From: Piezodorus guildinii
Lineage: Eukaryota > Arthropoda > Insecta > Hemiptera > Pentatomidae
Length of the DNA stretch: 64,000 bases
Assembly: GCA_023052935.1 (NCBI GenBank)
Contig: CM041293.1
Coordinates: forward strand, 176,195,600-176,259,599
Direction of reading: 5' to 3'
Shown: positions 63,548 through 64,000 of the stretch, in pieces
How the letters are laid out: each line of letters opens with the position of its first letter
How positions within the stretch are numbered: position 1 is the first letter of the stretch
The notes under the pieces: generated by a model
What the model was told of the DNA's origin: nothing
Seen by the model: only the letters and a program-made list of their open reading frames with translations
Database searches by the model: none
Made by a program: the position numbers and the translations under genes

Positions 63548-64000
63548 TTTTTTTTTATTTATTTAAAGAAATTTACAACTGTATTAAATAAATACAACAA
63601 GTAAATAGGCTTTATATATGATTAGTACACATGGTAGTCCTGAGAAGAAACTACCCATTGGTAGCACTCCAATGTCTTATGTTAGAAGGTCTCTTGGCCA
63701 TCTTCTTTTAAGGCGCCTCGGTGGGTTGTCGGGAATAGATATGGAGGAGAGGTCACGGATAAGCGGGTTTGAGTGGGCAAGGAGTTTGGAATGAAAAGAG
63801 GTATGTCTGTAACGGGCCAAGTCTTCAACTAATGGGATATTTAGGTCTTTATGGATGATTTTATTAGTAACAAAGTAAGGAGCATTGAGGATTTTACGAA
63901 GGATTTTGGACTGCAAGGATTGGATGCGAGAGGAATTCGATGGTTTAGTAGACCCCTATAGCTCAATGCCATAGGTCCAAATAGGCCTGATAATTGTGAT
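63548..64000 (-). pseudogene. LA LINE 3' end, young, cut by window edge
   Basis: The minus strand runs RPIWTYGIEL, SNSSRIQSLQSKILRKILNA, PYFVTNKIIHKDLNIPLVED, LARYRHTSFHSKLLAHSNPL, PPRRLKRRWPRDLLT. The 3'UTR and A tail end near 63548. The frame is open, except for one stop in the ELWG motif near 63958 (read on the minus strand as GAGCTATAG). The remainder lies beyond the window. Confidence 0.88.

Overview
This 64 kb window is a strongly AT-rich stretch of eukaryotic, almost certainly arthropod and probably insect, genomic DNA. Its families include jockey-like and RTE-like LINEs, DD34D and DD37D mariners, Helitrons, Penelope-like tails, tRNA-derived SINEs and solo LTRs, and it is dense in microsatellites and poly(A)/(T) runs. 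There is no operon, no bacterial or organellar gene, no rRNA, no functional tRNA and no CRISPR. No intact host protein-coding gene is recognisable. The only host-exon candidate is a 38-nt splice-flanked segment on the minus strand at 2930-2967. The window reads as an intergenic or intronic transposon graveyard. Boundaries below come from reading the sequence by eye and are approximate unless a target-site duplication (TSD) is quoted.

Main families (working names). HN1 is a ~0.85-0.92 kb Helentron/HINE-like element with 12-bp subterminal inverted repeats and a 3' stem-loop; it has over a dozen copies and fragments, and 42037-42955 is the best. LA is a jockey-like LINE with about a dozen 5'-truncated copies; the longest, at 37982-39137, has a 338-codon RT ORF. 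LG and LH are RTE-like LINEs. LC, LD, LE and LF are other LINE 3' ends. LB is a LINE or SINE 3' end with an (AATAAA)n tail. FB1 is a long non-coding repeat that forms a giant inverted repeat at 8.81-14.01 kb. T1 is a TIR element beginning with GCGCACAGTGG. S1-S3 are tRNA-like SINEs. Three palindromic elements are built from inverted copies of a Penelope-type terminal motif (CCGAAACGTCG).

Layout. 0-8.8 kb: HN1 copies, a full Helitron (1434-2896) holding an LG fragment, then LE, LA and LF fragments. 8.8-14 kb: FB1 fold-back with nested insertions, namely a Penelope-like tail containing LB, an LA copy (11-bp TSD), a poly(A)-tailed retrocopy of unknown origin (14-bp TSD) and a rearranged mariner (TA TSD). 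14-24 kb: a coding-like island, SINEs, HN1, LG, LC with a GC-rich insert, LD and T1. 24-37 kb: FB1, LA, mariner, a SINE cluster, an LA/LD chimera, a palindrome and a DD37D mariner. 37-41 kb: nested HN1 > LA + solo LTR. 42-49 kb: HN1, a small MITE, a palindrome, a Helitron containing a second solo LTR, and a mariner. 49-57 kb: LG, SINEs, HN1, FB1, LG and T1. 57-64 kb: T1 holding LH (11-bp TSD), a mariner, and an HN1 copy broken by a palindrome and by a TSD-flanked LA.

Nested insertions allow relative dating. HN1, Helitron, T1 and FB1 are the older hosts. LA, LH, the LTR element, the mariners and the poly(A) retrocopy inserted into them later. Every transposase or reverse transcriptase visible here is truncated, frameshifted or mutated, so none of these copies looks autonomous.
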